NCBI GenBank assembly: GCA_900554255.1
Contig: USGN01000006.1
Span: 1 to 16,720 of the forward strand
Length of the DNA: 16,720 nt
Direction of reading: 5' to 3'
Source: an uncultured Collinsella sp.
Lineage (GTDB): Bacteria > Actinomycetota > Coriobacteriia > Coriobacteriales > Coriobacteriaceae
Shown here: piece by piece, positions 15,508-16,720 of the stretch
Position numbering within the stretch: the stretch's first letter is position 1
Layout of the letters: every line of letters starts with the position of its first letter
Made by a program: the position numbers and the translations under genes
The notes under the pieces: generated by a model
Told to the model about the DNA's origin: nothing
Seen by the model: the letters and a program-made list of their open reading frames with translations, nothing else
Database searches by the model: none

Positions 15508-16327
15508 TTGACCTGGCCGGTCGGGGCGGCAGCCGGACACTTTCTCTCGGAAACTGGGCTTCGCGAAGTTTTCCGAGAGAAAGGACCGCCTCCCGCCCCG
15601 GCCGGCGGTGACTCGGTAGCACCGTGTGCTGCCGAAGGGGCTTTGAGCGATGACTAGGGCTGATAAACTGGTAGCCGCTGAGCGCCACGGGGTCCTCGCG
15701 CTGGGAGTAGGTGTGGATGAGGGCAGACGAGACAGCGTAGGAGACAGCGGCAATAAGGATGAAGCCCTCGCCTGTGAGCGTGACGGTGCCGCCGCTATCG
15801 CCACCGGTGAGGTTGACGATAACGACTCCGGCAAAACCTATAGCGCAGCCGAGGACTTTGCGCGCAGTGAGCCGTTCTTGCCAGAACACGAGCACTGCCA
15901 TCAACACGCAGAGAAACGTGTTCATAGCGTTGACGATTGAGCCGCGCACACCCGAAGCGTTTGAAACGCCGATATAAAAGAAGGCGTACTGCACGATAGT
16001 TTGGGCAAGCGAGAGTCTGATAACGAGTGGCCATCCCGTGCGTGAGACGCGAGGCAAGCGACGTCTTGTTATGACTGCAGCGGCAAGTGCGATAGCGCCG
16101 GCAAGCATAAAGCGCACGCCAGCGAAGAGAAACTCCGATGGTACGTCGCCGTTTTGGATGCCGAGAAGCTCGTAGCCGATCTTGATGCAGGGGATCGCAC
16201 TGCCCCAGAGCGCGCAGCAGATGAGGGCGAGCGCAGCTACGCACCATGTGCGCGTGAGAGGGTGGCGCGCGGAGTCGGCGTAAACATCGCAAGAGCTGGC
16301 GTCGAGTGCGGATGAGGGTTTGGACAT
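15470..16327 (-). pseudogene. EamA/DMT-family transporter, 3'-truncated
   Basis: From the ATG at 16327 (GGGAG 4 nt upstream) the frame gives 285 residues, of which only the first 221 look like an EamA drug/metabolite transporter. Six hydrophobic segments are visible (about 29-57, 65-87, 100-122, 127-150, 155-175, 188-210), including ALWGSAIPCIKIGYELL and ASGVRGSIVNAMNTFLCVLMAVLVFWQERLT split by loops. Full-length members have about ten. After GYQF (codons ending at 15665) the sequence becomes hydrophilic, Arg/Pro/Ser-rich and is read from the palindrome and the antisense of carB. The last four helices are therefore missing. A truncated but expressed protein is possible, but transport is unlikely. 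Confidence 0.75.
15492..15632. repeat. Large imperfect palindrome overlapping the carB 3' end
   Basis: Outer arms GCAGCACACGGTG (15492-15504, inside carB) and CACCGTGTGCTGC (15620-15632) are exact inverted copies of 13 nt. Inside lie a 13-bp G+C-rich stem (15517-15529 with 15593-15605, one G-U) and a 16-bp stem with one bulge (15540-15555 with 15567-15583) ending near TTCGCGAA. Linking segments are similar but imperfect. Each arm is about 65-75 nt, so the right arm looks like an inverted copy of the carB terminus plus its downstream sequence. There is no T-run. It could act as a convergent-transcript barrier, but could also be a repeat element or a rearrangement scar. Confidence 0.7.
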
Positions 16328-16340
16328 ACATCTCCCAAAC

Positions 16341-16362
16341 GAGGCGAAGCAGAAAACGCCTC
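16341..16362. promoter_or_regulatory. Hairpin in the divergent intergenic region
   Basis: GAGGCG (16341-16346) and CGCCTC (16357-16362) form a 6-bp perfect stem with a 10-nt loop, just upstream of the EamA start. The 120-nt gap between the divergent EamA and YhcG-like genes must hold both promoters. I could not assign either with confidence. Confidence 0.3.
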
Positions 16363-16447
16363 TATGGTACGCGCAATTTTGTGTCCGCACGCGTTGATAG
16401 CATAGAACGCGTCATGGAACACAAGTTCGTAAGAAGAGGAGGACGCC

Positions 16448-16720
16448 ATGATGTCAGAGATTACGGGCTATCGTGAGGAAGTTCAGACCATCAAGACGGC
16501 GATATTGCGTGCGCAGTATGCTGCGGCGAAGAGCGCCAACGCTCAGCAGCTGCAGCTCTATTTCGCCGTGGGAGGCTACGTCTCCGCCAACACGCGCAAT
16601 GGCACGTGGGGAACCAACGCGCTCAAAACCATCAGCGAACAATTGCGGAAGGAGCTGCCAGGACTCAGGGGCTTCTCCACAACAAGTCTCAAATATATGC
16701 GAATCTTCTTTGAAGCTTGG
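16448..16720 (+). CDS. YhcG/DUF1016-type nuclease, N-terminal part (runs off window)
   Basis: The 91 residues present match the N-terminal domain of the YhcG (DUF1016) family: QLQLYFAVGGYVSANTRNG, WGTNALKTISEQLRKELPG and FSTTSLKYMRIFFEAW are the typical blocks. Complete proteins are about 330-380 residues, with a C-terminal PD-(D/E)XK nuclease-like domain that lies beyond the edge. AGGAGG (16437-16442) precedes tandem ATGs at 16448 and 16451; I use the first. Family members are often found beside restriction-modification or other mobile, defence-related genes, so an accessory region may start here. It is divergent from the truncated transporter gene. Confidence 0.85.
   Translation, partial: MMSEITGYREEVQTIKTAILRAQYAAAKSANAQQLQLYFAVGGYVSANTRNGTWGTNALKTISEQLRKELPGLRGFSTTSLKYMRIFFEAW

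Noticed and set aside
15508..15612. Ordinary rho-independent terminator for carB
   Set aside because: The structure is much larger than the terminators elsewhere in the window and has no T-run on either strand; kept as a repeat.

Overview
The window looks like a chromosomal segment from a high-GC member of the Coriobacteriia (Actinomycetota), most likely Collinsella or a close relative. This is inferred from the gene order rpsF-ssb-rpsR-rplI-dnaB-purA, strong G/C third-position bias, an Actinobacteria-type DnaA box, and the style of the CarA and SSB proteins. No database search was possible. Almost everything is core housekeeping. There is no phage module, CRISPR array or intact insertion sequence, and the unusual signals lie in the intergenic stretches and at the two ends.

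Left edge (1-420): two serine tRNA genes, anticodons CGA and GGA, on the minus strand, each with its own intrinsic terminator. A 25-nt copy of a tRNA-Ser 3' end sits in inverted orientation at 58-82, next to a strong hairpin. From 421 to 780 there is no gene. This gap is A+T-richer than its surroundings, contains one perfect and one 8/9 DnaA box plus weaker ones, and separates leftward from rightward transcription.

Replication/translation block (781-4185): rpsF, ssb, rpsR and rplI form one operon with a recognisable promoter and a strong terminator. dnaB follows with its own extended -10 promoter.

Purine and household block (4184-10592): purA has its own promoter. After a 42-nt dyad come purD (TTG start) and a NUDIX hydrolase of the ADP-ribose pyrophosphatase type. 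A half-size ABC exporter and an unrecognised single-pass membrane protein follow, ending at a strong terminator.

Pyrimidine/arginine block (10593-15507): an A+T-rich control region and a leader carrying what looks like a complete PyrR-binding loop that pairs with the carA ribosome binding site, then carA and carB one nucleotide apart. The inferred model is feedback repression of carbamoyl phosphate synthesis at translation initiation by PyrR with uridine nucleotides.

Right edge (15492-16720): the last codons of carB lie in the left arm of a large imperfect palindrome. Immediately beyond it is a convergent EamA/DMT transporter gene that has lost its last third, so this looks like a rearrangement junction. 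A divergent YhcG/DUF1016-type nuclease gene begins at 16448 and runs off the window.
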